A DNA stretch of 45,000 nucleotides from Prorocentrum cordatum (taxonomy: Eukaryota > Sar > Dinophyceae > Prorocentrales > Prorocentraceae): contig CAUYUJ010014211.1 in assembly GCA_963575745.1 (NCBI GenBank), positions 7,501 to 52,500 of the forward strand. Reading direction: 5' to 3'. Under the pieces are notes generated by a model. It ran no database searches, was not told where the DNA came from, and saw only the letters and a program-made list of their open reading frames with translations. The position numbers were made by a program, and so were the translations under genes. Positions 28,131-38,152 of this stretch are shown one piece after another; positions within the stretch are counted from its first letter, which is position 1, and each line of letters starts with the position of its first letter.

Positions 28131-28677
28131 GAGGTGGAGGAGGAGGAGGAGGAGGATGAATCACATGTGATGCCTTGTCGTCCCCAGTTCTTGGGGACCT
28201 CTCATGGAGCTTATCTGAGCCAACTTGGGACCCGTCTGGGGCTGTCTAGGGGCCTTCTTGGGCCGTTCTGAAGCCGTCTAGGAGGCCTCTTAAGTTGTGT
28301 GTGTGTTTTTCCTTTCTTCCTCTTTTTTTAATTTTTTTCCGGGGGGCGCATCCTCACTCGTCGTCGTCATTCGTTGCGGTCGTCAGCGGAGGGAGGAGGA
28401 ACGTGGGGTGGGGAGGAGGAGGAGGGCGTCATTCGTCGTCGTTATTCGTCGTCGGTCGTCAATCGTCAGTTGTCGTCCTCGCCACCGCCTTCGTCGTCAA
28501 CGTCACCGTCGTCTTCGTCGCCATCTTCTGCGGTCGTCGGTCGTCGGCCGTTGGCGCCGACGTGCCCTCTCGCGAGCGTGCGCGGTCCCCTGGGGAGATG
28601 AGCGGTAGGAGGAGGAGGAGGAGAAGGGGGAGGAGGAAGAGGAGGAGGAGGAGCAGAAGGAGGAGGATGAAGAGAGC

Positions 28678-28756
<79 letters not shown>

Positions 28757-28860
28757 ATGATGATGATGCTGCTGCTGATGATGATGATGAGGATGAGGAT
28801 GAGGAGGAGGAGGAGGAGGAGGATGATGAGGAGGAGGGGGGAAGCGGGGCCGCTCTGAAG
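28128..28860. repeat. GGA, CTTGGGG-type, TCG, GGA and ATG low-complexity chain
   Basis: 28128-28156 is GGA. 28195-28290 is a CTCTTGGGG-like minisatellite. 28355-28570 is TCGTCGTC-rich. 28606-28675 is GGA/GAG. 28676-28755 is an almost pure ATG run of about 26 triplets, and then GAT/GAG to 28840. All long frames here (poly-Met, poly-Ile, poly-His) are repeat translations. Confidence 0.93.
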
Positions 28861-29059
28861 ATGTTCTGCAAACGCTCCACCTTGCGCCACAGCCGCTGCG
28901 TCTGGGAGCGAGCGGACGAGAGGCACGAGAGCCTCGAAAGGAAAACAAAAAACAGTGAGCGAAACTGAGAGAACATTCCGACAATCCAAACCTCCCGAAC
29001 CGAAGGGAAGTGTAGTTATGAAAAGGTATATTCTCTGCGTGCCTTCGAGACCAGGATGG
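28861..29059. other. Short unassigned stretch at the 3' side of the second retroelement
   Basis: About 200 bp without repeats or a recognisable gene. It may hold the 3' end of the minus-strand element, but I found no split direct repeat shared with the 35.2-35.35-kb side. Confidence 0.4.
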
Positions 29060-29565
29060 AGGCTAGCGTGTGAGCCAGACGCGCAGGGCACGGCATTGCT
29101 ATGGCAATCCACCGAACACCCTTGGGCCCGGCTCCCTCGAGGTGTTCATGAGGGCGCCCTGTGCGGCTGCATATGCCCCGCCCAAAACAGATCCGACGAA
29201 GTTTTGCCAGGTCTTCGGCGGGGGCGTTCCCGACTAAAAACCTAGTTCTCTTCCTCTGGGGCTTTCCCCAGAGGCACTAGTCAGCGACGACAGAGGCGGC
29301 TCGGCTACGCGCGGCAAAAACTTTCAGTTTGTAGTCGTGCCACATCTTAGAGGTATGGGGGTTGTCGAGAACCCATGGGGGCCCCGGCAGACTGGGCGGA
29401 CCTGGCCAGATCGAGAGCGGCGTCCAGCGTCGCGTTGCCGAGAGCGACCTTGGCCAGGTCACGGGCGTCAAGGCCCGGGATCCCCCTGATGAGCGTACGA
29501 GACCGAATTGGGTTGGTCCCATCTCGAGCTGCTGACCACGAGCTGCAGGGTGGGGCAAGCATCAA
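29060..29565 (-). pseudogene. Methyltransferase-like domain fragment
   Basis: The minus strand reads LAPPCSSWSAARDG from 29565, which resembles the Pro-Cys motif of cytosine-C5-type methyltransferases in these elements. Then come GNATLDAALDLARSAQ, then DNPHTSKMWHD in another frame (near 29340). After a TAG at 29277-29279 come CLWGKPQRKRTRFLVGN and CSRTGRPHEHLEGAGPKGV to about 29100. The TAG sits where an aromatic residue would be expected between Asp and Cys. The N-terminal SAM-binding part that should precede PCSSWS is missing. Function is inferred from motif order only. Confidence 0.5.
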
Positions 29566-30520
29566 ACCGATACATCGGCCGCGAGCGAAGTCCTGCTTAA
29601 TCGGACTGCGGGCTCTGGGATCACACAGGTCTGAGGATGGCCCGTGGAGAAGTGACTTCTGGTCAGGGCGTCCAGCTTCCCGAACTCCAGGCCCACGCGC
29701 GCGTGCTTCTCGTGCCGAACGACTGACTTGAGCTTCCGCCAGCGCCCTCTATTCATCACTTCTGGCAATCCGCGGAGGTCCCGAAGCCGATCGTGAGAGG
29801 CTCCGCTGTGTCGGAGCTGGTAGGGCACCAGCTCCAGCCCGAGTGTCGCACCGGCGGCCCTCACGTCGGCCAGCAGTTCCTGGTAGCTGGACGGGAAGGC
29901 TCGCTCGGCCGCAGGCCTCGAGTTGATCTCCTTCCACGCCACGTCGAGCCACTTGAGCGATCCCGTGTCCAGCTGGGGGCTGTCGTCGAGCACCCCCGCC
30001 TTGGTCGGGATCCCCAGCTCCTCCGGGGCAAGCAGCAGGCACCAGTGCCTGGAAACTCCGTTCGATGGGGGTACGAAGTGACCGCGCCTGACACTCAGCA
30101 GCTCGGACGGCCTCAGGTAGCACGTAGAAAGCTCAGCAAGATGGCCGCCGCCTCGTAGCGCTTGCCTCGCGTCAGCATCCAGTGGCACACCGCTGCCCAG
30201 ACGCAGAAGGGCATGGGGTGGCGGCTCCGGCCAGGGCACAGACGGCGCCAGCCCTTCACCGCCCTCCACGCTCGTGGGAGCGAAAGCTGCCCAATTTTCC
30301 TAAATTCCGGGAGGGCGTGCAGGACTCCGGCCAGCAGCTTCCCCCCCACGTTGGCTTGTCTCCCAGACAGGAACAGCTCCGTCATGTGGATGCGCAGGGT
30401 CCCATCCAGCTGGGGTGGCGGGCGGGGGCCAAGGCGCCGCTGCTTCGCCCAGTAGTAGAACCGGGAGACCAGGAGGTGGTTGTAGCCCCTGGTCTTGGTC
30501 TGCACGGCGTAGGACTCCAA
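29562..30520 (-). pseudogene. Tyrosine recombinase (integrase) of the second element, disabled
   Basis: The N-terminal core-binding part (30520-30125) includes YNHLLVSRFYYWAKQRRLG and RYEAAAILLSF. A one-base shift near 30120 leads into the catalytic part (30120-29640) with CYLRPSELLSVR, the first Arg box. It continues with YQLRHSGASHDRLRDLRG, the Arg-His box, and then GRWRKLKSVVRHEKHAR. In relatives the last block reads R-Y-x-K and the Tyr is the nucleophile; here the codon is CAC (His). Recombinases of this family integrate the circular cDNA. With the shift and the Tyr-to-His change this copy should not work, if my alignment of the Tyr position is right. Confidence 0.65.
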
Positions 30521-30949
30521 CGGGGTCCCCAGCTGTCCATGGCGTAGCGGGCGGAGACGCAGTACTTGGTGCGCCTCCGTCCGCATCGGCCCATCGTGGC
30601 GACGTCCAGGTCGTCGCTCTCCGAGCTCTCCCCCGCGTCCACCGCGTCGTCGTTGCCCCGGTCGGTGTCGCATCCCCAGAGGCTGACGCTGAGCAGGGGC
30701 CCCCCGGAAGCCTTCTTCACCGACAGGCCCTCCAATTTCGGCGCCTGCCGCTGGCTCACGGGCGCTGCCACGCCTAGGGTCCGCTTCTTGCTCTGGACCT
30801 CGGCCGGCGGCTGTGCCCGGGAGGCGCGCCGGGGCTGGCGGGCCAACGCTGGTCTCGCTGGCGCGGGCGCGGCCATGCGGGCCAGCCGCTTGGGGGCCGC
30901 CGTCCGCCGCGTGCCTGTTGGCCTGCGGCCGAGACCCACCTCCATCAGC

Positions 30950-31640
30950 GCCTCGTGATGGGTCGTCGGCTGGATTGAACTCTGACTTGATCCAGCGGAA
31001 GTACGGACGACTGTTATGAATAAGACACAGAGCACGAAAGCGTCGAATCTGCCGCAGCACTACATAGTTTTTGCATCTCCCTCGAGCGAACGAGAGCGTG
31101 ATAACCATGTTGTCAATCAGGAAAAGGCCACGACTTTTTCGAACTCCTTCGGCGATCAGACTCTCCTGTCCTAAGACTAGTGCCCGAGCTTCCAAATCCA
31201 GATTGCGTTCTCCAAAATTCCACTTACCCTTTCCAGTAACTCTCCAAGGTGATATCAAATCGGACTCGGTGATGCTGGCCCGGGCCGAGAAGTGACCCCC
31301 TTCCCCGAACGGCACCTCCAGTAACAAGCTGTCAATCAATCATCCAGACCTCCTCCCCCGACGACAACTGTCGATGATGGTGGTGGTGTCGGTGAACGGT
31401 AGCGGATAGTGATTGTCCTGGTGTTCGTCTAACGGGTACAGTGCTGCTCTCGCTGCCTCGCGAGCTCCAAGGCCGTGCGCAAGACGGAAGCGAGACGCCA
31501 CAGGGATGCGAGCTCTGCGAGCCACTGCTGCGGCCGTGAGCGAACAACGGCAGTGCCCCTCCATCCTTCGAGGGAGGCGTATGTGGCTACAACGATCTCG
31601 CACCAGGGCAAGTCCCACGGCGCCCGCACTAGGGGCAGGA
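30950..31640 (-). pseudogene. DIRS-type RNase H of the second element, catalytic Asp changed
   Basis: Motifs in order on the minus strand: CEIVVATYASLEGW near 31600-31570, LDLEARALVLG near 31200-31170, FLIDNMVITLSFARGR near 31120-31075, and SEFNPADDPSR near 30980-30950. In relatives the first block reads ATDAS; here the codon at 31579-31581 is TAC on the minus strand (Tyr for the first catalytic Asp). Glu and the later Asp residues are kept. The open frame runs on to 30113 with the recombinase N-terminus. The frame breaks between the first and second motifs (stops near 31429 and a restart near 31339). Confidence 0.65.
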
Positions 31641-32660
31641 ATCCGATGAAGGCCTGGGGCTCCTGCCGCACGGTCGGCCACACCGCAGCCGCAGCGTCGC
31701 CGTGCCGATGGATAAGAACATAGCAGGCGTTGAAAACGCACGAGGCCGTCCGGTCCAACAGGCTAACAAAAGTGGCGTGCCCGACGAGCCGCCCCAGCTG
31801 CTTGCCATTGAGGCGTCGTCGCCGGAGGGCCCAGCGAAAGGCGCCGTCGATGCGCCACCTCCGCTTCTCGGTCACCTGCGTCTCGAGCCGGTGGCCGTCC
31901 AGCACGCGGCCCAGCGTCTCGCCCCCCCCGCCCTTCAGCTCGCGCTCGTGCGTCTTCAGGCCGACGGCGTCAAGGGCCGCGCAGCCCTTGTTGAGGGCCA
32001 GGCCCGCCGGTAGCCCAGCGCTGCCGACTGCGTCCAAGTTGTCGGCGCACAGTGCGTGCCTCACCTCGGCCCCCTTTGCCGGCGCTATCGGGGCGGTGTA
32101 GTCGGAGGCCCTCCTGCTGGGCCCAAGCTGGCGCACCTTGTTGAAGACCGCCTCGCTGCGCTTCTGGGCGACCCGCGGAGACCGCGTGAATCCCATGGGG
32201 AACGAAGCCAGGCAGGGATGCACTGGTGTCTCCCGCGCTAGGTTGTCCCGAAGAGGCGCGTGCTTCGCAGCGATCGGGTGCAGGGCGAAACGCCGGTGCA
32301 TGCCGTCGGGGAGCCGCAACCTGTGGAAGCAGTTCTCGACGTCGCCGATCCCCGGGGTGAAGGCACTCGGGGCCCTCGCTGAGGCCCGGCTCGCACTCGA
32401 TCCTGGACAAACCTTCGCTCGTGATCAGGTCGGTGTGCGGAGGGGCCCTGAACCGACGTCTCCCCCTCCTCGCGTCGATGATGAGCCTCGAGGACTTGTC
32501 CTTTTTACCTGCGAAGAACATGCCCGCGTGCCAAATGGGCTCGGTGGTCCACCGGATCAGGCCCCTGCGCTCAAGGTCCAAAATGAACTGCCTGTGGGTC
32601 TTCCGGTTCCGCGACAGCTTCCTGTCCCAGAACGGCTTGATATCGCAGAACTCTGGTTGA
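31640..32660 (-). pseudogene. Reverse transcriptase of the second element, frameshifted
   Basis: The N-terminal fingers read GLIRWTTEPIWHAGMFFAG then KSSRLIIDARRG (about 32560-32450) in one frame. After a shift, LRLPDGMHRRFALHP (about 32320), SFPMGFTRSPRVAQ (about 32205-32165, motif B) and HALCADNLDAVG (about 32060-32030, motif C) follow in another. These elements use Tyr-x-Asp-Asn or related at motif C; here it is Cys-Ala-Asp-Asn. The same frame runs into the RNase H to 31429. Reverse transcription of element RNA is the known role. The shift near 32330 and the altered motif C mark a decayed copy. Confidence 0.65.
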
Positions 32661-33040
32661 GCTTGTAAAACTCATAGGTAGACCGCGTCGTGCTCTTCCA
32701 CCAACCCTCGATGATCAGGCGGTCCTCAGCGTCCAGCACCTCCGTCACGACTGCTGCATCATGGACGTGCTCGGGGAGCGAGACGGAACCATAATCGTAG
32801 GGCGCGACGGTGGTGTAGGTCTCCTCGGCATCGTAGCTGAGGTGGCCTCGGAGAAGCACGCGGGCGGCCTCTTCCTGGGAAGGCGCTGCCACCGGCTTCG
32901 CGATGACAGGGGCGACGAGGTTCGCCGCGGCCTCCTCCTCAAATTCACCTGTGCCTGGCGGCCCTGAAGTCCGCGAACCCAGGCGCCAATGGGGCGCATC
33001 CAAGGTCTCGTTCTTGCGCCTCAGCTCCTCCGCGCTCGGT
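32660..33040 (-). pseudogene. Linker upstream of the RT in the second element
   Basis: In a 388-codon frame (32557-33723) only the C-terminal part is convincing: PVIAKPVAAPSQEEAARVLL, SYDAEETYTTVAPYDYGSV and STTRSTYEFYKLNQ. It lies directly before the RT fingers, as expected for the region between gag and pol. The upstream part of that frame is Arg/Ala-rich shadow. Confidence 0.4.
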
Positions 33041-33212
33041 CCATGTCGACGTCTGGGCCGGCGAGAGACCGCTCCCGCCCGGGGCGGGGTGTCGAAAGCG
33101 GGGAGGCGCCGATGCACTCCCATGCAGGACCTGGTAAAGGCGGCGGGGGCTGGCCCACTTCGCCCGCCGCTCGCCTCCATCATGGCGCCGGCGGGGGCGC
33201 TGGGGGCCCAGG

Positions 33213-33968
33213 CTAGCCTTTCTTGGTCTTGCCTCCTGCTCCTCGGCCCCCGCCGCCTTCGCCGCCGCCCGCGCTCGGTCCTGCGCCGGCCGCGCCTGGG
33301 TCGTCCTCGTCGCAGCCGTCCGCCTGCGGCGCGGCCAGCCCGCCGCGCTGCGCACTCCCCTCCAGCACCTTCTCCTTCAGCTTCCTCGCACCGTGGGTGC
33401 GCAGGTCCGGGGCCGCGGCGTCCTCCAGCATCGCGGTCCCAGAGTGCGCGCTGGCCATGCTGTAAATCGGCTTCGCGCCCGGCACCGAGTGCACCTCCAA
33501 GAGTTTCTGGAAACGCCTCATCAGCACCTCGATCCCAGCTAGGCAGGGCATGTTCACCTGGTCGTAGCGCCCGAACTGCTCGAAGCTCTCGGCGAGCACC
33601 CGCAGCTCGTGGTAGGCGCGGTCGGAAGGGGCGACATGCTTCCTCCTTCCCCACGCCTCTAACCAGGCCGTCGGCATTGGCCCGAAGCGGTCGTTGTGCT
33701 TCATGACGCTGAGAGCGGTGCACGGGCCATCGAGCGGCCAGTCCCGGAAGGAATGCGAAGTGGGCTCCCTGCGCGCCTCCTTCCAGTCCTTGTGCCGGTC
33801 TCCCTGCGCGTCCCAGTCGACCTCCAGCGCGCGCGTTCGTCGCCGCCTCGTCGTTGGTCGCCGTCGCTGCCGCTCCAGGCGGCGGCTCCCCGAGCGTGCG
33901 CTCGTTGACAGGGCTGCCTGCCCCCGCGGCCTCAGCCTCGCGGGCGCCCGCCTCTCGCCGAAACGCAC
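33213..33968 (-). pseudogene. Gag-like protein of the second element
   Basis: The 251-codon frame has a balanced middle part: ALEVDWDAQGDRHKDWKEAR, GPCTALSVMKHNDRFGPMPT, SDRAYHELRVLAESFEQFGR and DQVNMPCLAGIEVLMRRFQK. It ends Gly/Ala/Lys-rich. It resembles, from memory, structural proteins upstream of RT in dinoflagellate DIRS-like elements. The start is not fixed; the Arg-rich first 45 residues are doubtful. Confidence 0.5.
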
Positions 33969-34044
33969 CGACTGGGTCCTCGTCGAACGCGATGGCGGGC
34001 TCCGGCGGGCCCCGGGGCGTGGGCGGCGAGAACAGGGCCTGCCG

Positions 34045-34755
34045 CTAGTTCTTGAAGTCCTCCTCCGACAGACCTGGAACGGCGGCGATCACTGGCGCTT
34101 CCAGGCCCGTGTCCGAGATGGCCACGCCGTGCAGCCGCCCTGCGAAGACCGACAGCCGCGGCGACACCTCGCTGCCCATCTCCCCGGACGCCAGCCTGGG
34201 CTCGGCGACGCGCCAGGTCACCTCGGGCGGCTGCTCGCCCTCGGCCCTGCTGAGCGCTCCAGCCAGGACGTCCCCCCGCAGGTCGCCTCGGGCGCCGGAG
34301 CGAGCCCGCGCCGCAGCCGTGAGCGGCAGGGGCGGCCCTGGGACGGGCAGGGCTCCCCGCCTCATGAGGCGCCGCCGCGGGGGCGCCGGCTCCAAGGTCT
34401 GATCAGGCGTGGCCCACTGCGTGGGCGCCGGCCAGTCGGGCAGCCCGCGCGCGCCCTGGAGCACCCCAGCGTGGAGCTGGGCCGAGGCCATGAGGTCCAA
34501 GAACTCTCTGCGCTGGATCGGCCGGTCGAACTGCGCGATGTCGACGGCCTCCAATCCTGGCGGGCGCTCCCCGGGGCCCTTGATGGACACCGCCTTCTCG
34601 TGCAGGGTGGTGTCCTCCACATAGAAGTCTCCCTGGGCTGTGTAGATCACCCAGGTCGACGCCGCGAGGGGCCACGCCAACGCGCACTCATGGCCCCAGG
34701 CGTCACCCTCGAAGAACACCGCGAACATGTGCCCGGGCAGGGGCGTAATGGGCAC
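34045..34755 (-). pseudogene. Gag-like or accessory protein of the second element
   Basis: A 236-codon frame with HMFAVFFEGDAWGHECALA, STWVIYTAQGDFYVEDTTL, GLEAVDIAQFDRPIQRREF and a C-terminus VIAAVPGLSEEDFKN. Composition is protein-like throughout. No domain was recognised. It precedes the other gag-like frame, and the two may be one protein separated by a frame change near 34000. Confidence 0.5.
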
Positions 34756-35297
34756 GACGATCGCCGTGCTCCCACGGCTCTGTGCGGCACCCGCACGCAG
34801 TGATCAGGCCACCCGCGAAGCTGGACACCGTGCCGAAGACGATCTGCAAGACACTGGCCGTCGAGAGAATTCTCCCGCACCAGCTCCGACAAGTACACCA
34901 CCGCTGGCTCGCACTCCGGCTCGACAGGTGGTCCAGCGTCCCCAAGGCACCCCTCAGGTGCTGGGCGAGGGGTGCAGCGCTCAGAAGACTCTTCGCACCT
35001 CACGGGTGCGGGGCAAGGGGTACACACCTCGCACTCGTGGCACACCTCGCACTCGACGGCCCGAGCGGGCACCTCTGTGTCCTCCACGGCCTCTCGGTGG
35101 GCGGCCGCCTGTCGGCGGGTCACCGCCGACTGAAGCGCGAGCTCCCCCAGCGCCAGCGCGCCTTCCAGCGCGAGCCCTCGCCGATCCGCCAGGCGACCCG
35201 CCAGGATGTGCCCCACTCCTGCCAGATTTGGAGCGGCGGGCGCGGGGGCGGGGCATGAGCGCCTGACTCCAGGCGAGAAAAAAGGCTTGGGCCGCAC
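34647..35297 (-). pseudogene. Cysteine-rich N-terminal protein of the second element
   Basis: The frame contains VECEVCHECEVCTPCPAPV followed by CEES and CTPRPAPEGC, a run of C-x2-C and C-P-x-C pairs of the kind found in zinc-binding or structural gag regions. The upstream part is alanine/leucine-rich. The last 40 residues overlap the next frame and are probably shadow. Function unknown. Confidence 0.4.
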
Positions 35298-35351
35298 TGA
35301 TTGCGGACAGGCGCTCGGCCCAGCCCCCCTCCTTCACGTGCGCGCACCCCC

Positions 35352-35395
35352 AGGAGGAGGAGGAGGAGGAGGAGGAGGAGGAGGAGGAGGAGGAG

Positions 35396-35427
<32 letters not shown>

Positions 35428-35632
35428 GGAGGAGAGGAGGAAGAGGAGGAGAGGGAGGAGGAGGAGGAGGAGGAGGAGGAGGAGGGAGGAGGAGGAGGAG
35501 GAGGAGGAGGACGAGGAAAAGGAGGAGGAGGAGGAGGAGGAGGAGGAGGAGGAGGAGGAGGAGGAGGAAGAGGAGGAGGAGGAGGAGGAGGAGGAGGAGG
35601 AGGAGGAGGAGGAGGAGGGGAGGACGAGGAAG
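35352..35632. repeat. GGA microsatellite, about 280 bp
   Basis: Almost uninterrupted GGA triplets with occasional AGA, GAC and G insertions. Poly-Gly, poly-Glu, poly-Arg and, on the minus strand, poly-Leu/Pro/Ser frames are its translations. Confidence 0.97.
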
Positions 35633-36277
35633 ACTTTGATGGGCCATTTTGGGGCTGTTTTGGGCTCCTGTGTGGCACTCAGGGGTTTCCTTGGGGCTGT
35701 GCTTTGAGAGGGCCTCCGGGGCCGTCTAGGGGATCTCGTGGGATGACTTGGGGCCCTCTCGGCCGCCTTGAGTGTCCCCTGGGACCATCCTGGGCCGTGT
35801 AAGGACCCTCAGCTGCAATCCTGGTGGCGTCTTGTGCAGAATACGTGCTGTATGCGTGGTGTATGTGTGCTTGGATACGTTTTGTATACGTGTCGTGTAC
35901 GTTTGAAATAATCCCACCAGCCCTGTGGGCGTAGGTGGTCTAGAGTGTTTCCTCTGTTGCCCCTCCTACTTCCCATTCGGGGAGGGGCTTATCACTGTTC
36001 CATATTAGTATACACCCCGTCCCCGAGGCGACTGACAGCCAACCAGGAACAATGCGGGCACCCCCCCACCATCCCTTGAAAAAATTACTCCGACGGAAGG
36101 ACCCCACATGATAATCTGTTTAGCTTTCCCTTATCCCTTTCCTCCCGGCCATGGCAAACACCCTCGTATCGCCCTCTCCTCTGCCATCTTTTCCTCTTCT
36201 TCTATTTCCCCCCCCCTCCTTCTCCTCCTCCTCCTCCTCCTCCTTCTCCACCTCCTCCTCATCATCGCCCTCCCCAT
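35633..36277. other. Minisatellite and spacer before the palindrome
   Basis: 35640-35800 is a CTTGGGGCC-like minisatellite, the complement of the CCCCAAGAGG type. 35830-35905 has GTATACGTG-like short repeats. 35908-35990 is copy 2 of the 20234-20323 repeat. 36160-36277 is CTC-rich. No gene. Confidence 0.7.
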
Positions 36278-36511
36278 ACCCCCCGCGCAGGATCTCACAC
36301 CCTCTCTCTCTCTCTCTTCCTCTTTCTCGCCATCATCATCATCAGTCATCATCATCATGACCCACGCCTCTCCTCCTCAGCACCATCACACTTACCCATA
36401 CACCACTCGATCGCTCACTCACTCACTCACTCACTCACTCATCATGATCATCACATGAGGATATCATCCGTTGGCGTCACACATCACTCAGTCAGTCCGT
36501 CACTCACTCGA

Positions 36512-37500
36512 GTATCAAGCGGGAGCGTCGTCTGTGAGTGAATTGCGAGGAAGTCTCAGGCGGGAGCCTCTCCCTATGGGGCCCGCAGATCATCTTACTA
36601 ATCCGAGGCGGGTCATCGGGATCCTGTAACTGTCGTCACTTTTGGGCTCCTGGGGCGTGAATTTGGAGGAAGTATCAGGCGGGAGCGTCGTCTGTGAGTG
36701 AATTGCGAGGAAGTCTCAGGCGGGAGCCTCTCCCTATGGGGCCCGCAGATCATCTTACTAATCCGAGGCGGGTCATCGGGATCCTGTAACTGTCGTCACT
36801 TTTGGGCTCCTGGGGCGTGAATTTGGAGGAAGTATCAGGCGGGAGCGTCGTCTGTGAGTGAATTGCGAGGAAGTCTCAGGCGGGAGCCTCTCCCTATGGG
36901 GCCCGCAGATCATCTTACTAATCCGAGGCGGGTCATTGGGATCCTGTAACTGTCGTCACTTTTGGGCTCCTGGGGCGTGAATTTGGAGGAAGTATCAGGC
37001 GGGAGCTTGTCTGTGAGTGAATTGCGAGGAAGTCTCAGGCGGGAGCCTCTCTCTATGGGGCCCGCAGATCATCTTACCAATCCGAGGCGGGTCATCGGGA
37101 TCCTGTAACTGTCGTCACTTTTGGGCTCCTGGGGCGTGAATTTGGAGGAAGTATCAGGCAAGTGAATTGCGAGGAAGTCTCAGGCGGGAGTTGTGAGTGT
37201 AACTCGTCATGAGGCCTGAATATGGGAGAAGGATCAGGCGGGAGCCTCGTCTGTGAGTGACTTGCGAGGAAGTCTCAGGCGGAAGCCCCCTCCCTATGGG
37301 GCCCGCAGATCATCTTACTAATCCGAGCGGGTCATCGGAAACCTGTAACTGTCGTCGCTTTTGGGCTCCTGAGGCCTGAATATGGGAGAAGTATCAGGCG
37401 GGCGCTCCATCCCTGTGGGGCACGCACTTCATGTTCGAACCCGAGCGGGTCATCCGAGCGAGCTTTTTGGGCTCCTCAGTTCCTGCGGCCTGAACAAGGG
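36512..37500 (+). repeat. 160-bp tandem array (left arm)
   Basis: AGTATCA(A/G)GCGGGAGC recurs at 36512, 36672, 36832, 36992 and 37151, a period of 160 bp, followed by more divergent units to about 37500. Each unit contains two related halves, GAGGAAGTCTCAGGCGGGAGC and GGAGGAAGTATCAGGCGGG, so it is an older tandem pair. The fifth unit is truncated by about 85 bp relative to the right arm. Confidence 0.93.
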
Positions 37501-37664
37501 GGAAGTATCAAGCGGGAACTTTGTCTGTGGGCGGTGCGGGTAGTCCCGTCTGAGGACCGTCTCTTGTCGTCACTTGGAGGATCGAAGGGGAACTCGCTCC
37601 TGCGGCCTGAATATTCTCTTTCGACTTGCCCACGTCCAATTGCTGGCCAACCTTGTCGTCGTCG

Positions 37665-38152
37665 GCGGGAGAGGGAACTTGAAAAGGTTCACTCTCCCGC
37701 GTTCGTTTGGGCTGGGGAGGGAACTTGAAAAGGTTCACTCTCTAGCTGCGGGAGAGGGAACTTGAAAAGGTTCACTTTCCCGTTCGTGGCAGGATTGGGC
37801 TGGAGAGGGAACTTGAAAAGGTTCGACGTCTCTAGCTGCGGGAGAGGGAACTTGCAAAGGTTCCCTGTCCCCCCTTGTCGTCGGAGTGAAGGGGGAACTT
37901 GAAAAGGTTCACCCTTCATTCGCGGGAAAGGGAACTTGAAAAGGTTCACTTTCCCTTGGAGAGGGAACTTGCAAAGGTTCACTCTCCAGCAGCGGGAAAG
38001 GGAACTTGCAAAGGTTCACTTCCCCGCGCGTTCCAACTGGAGAGGGAACTTGAAAAGGTTCCCTCTCCAGCAGCGGGAAAGGGAACTTGCAAAGGTTCAC
38101 TTTCCCGCGCGTTCCAACTGGAGAGGGAACTTGAAAAGGTCCCCTCTCCAGT
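37665..38152 (+). repeat. Array of 12 tandem hairpins with GNRA-type loops (left arm)
   Basis: Twelve units of about 36-43 bp share the core GAACTTGAAAAGGTTC or GAACTTGCAAAGGTTC. The core folds as GAACTT-GAAA-AGGTTC or with loop GCAA. Flanks extend the stem but differ between units: GCGGGAGAG/CTCTCCCGC, GCGGGAAAG/CTTTCCCGC, GAAGGG/CCCTTC, CTGGAGAG/CTCTCCAG. Most stem changes are matched on the other side or form G-T pairs. Confidence 0.9.

Larger units (their letters stand above)
29060..35300 (-). mobile_element. Degenerate DIRS-like tyrosine-recombinase retrotransposon
   Basis: On the minus strand the parts appear in order: cysteine-rich and gag-like proteins (35297-33213), a linker (about 33000-32660), RT (about 32660-31900), RNase H (about 31600-30950), tyrosine recombinase (about 30520-29640) and a methyltransferase-like block (29565-29060). 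DIRS elements are known to combine RT, RNase H, a methyltransferase-like domain and a tyrosine recombinase, which fits. Each part is in a different or shifted frame, and several key residues are changed, so this copy looks inactive. The ends are not defined: a GGA run starts at 35352 and no split repeats were found. Confidence 0.7.

Noticed and set aside
29253-29274. Nine-bp hairpin CCTCTGGGG-CTTT-CCCCAGAGG as a retroelement terminus
   Set aside because: It lies inside the methyltransferase-like coding remnant (GKPQR) and coding-like sequence continues beyond it.
35206-35802. Gly/Glu-rich plus-strand protein
   Set aside because: Translation of the GGA run and flanks.
37508-37738. 76-codon frame conserved in both palindrome arms
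   Set aside because: Its conservation follows from the inverted duplication. It overlaps the hairpin and 160-bp arrays and has no domain.
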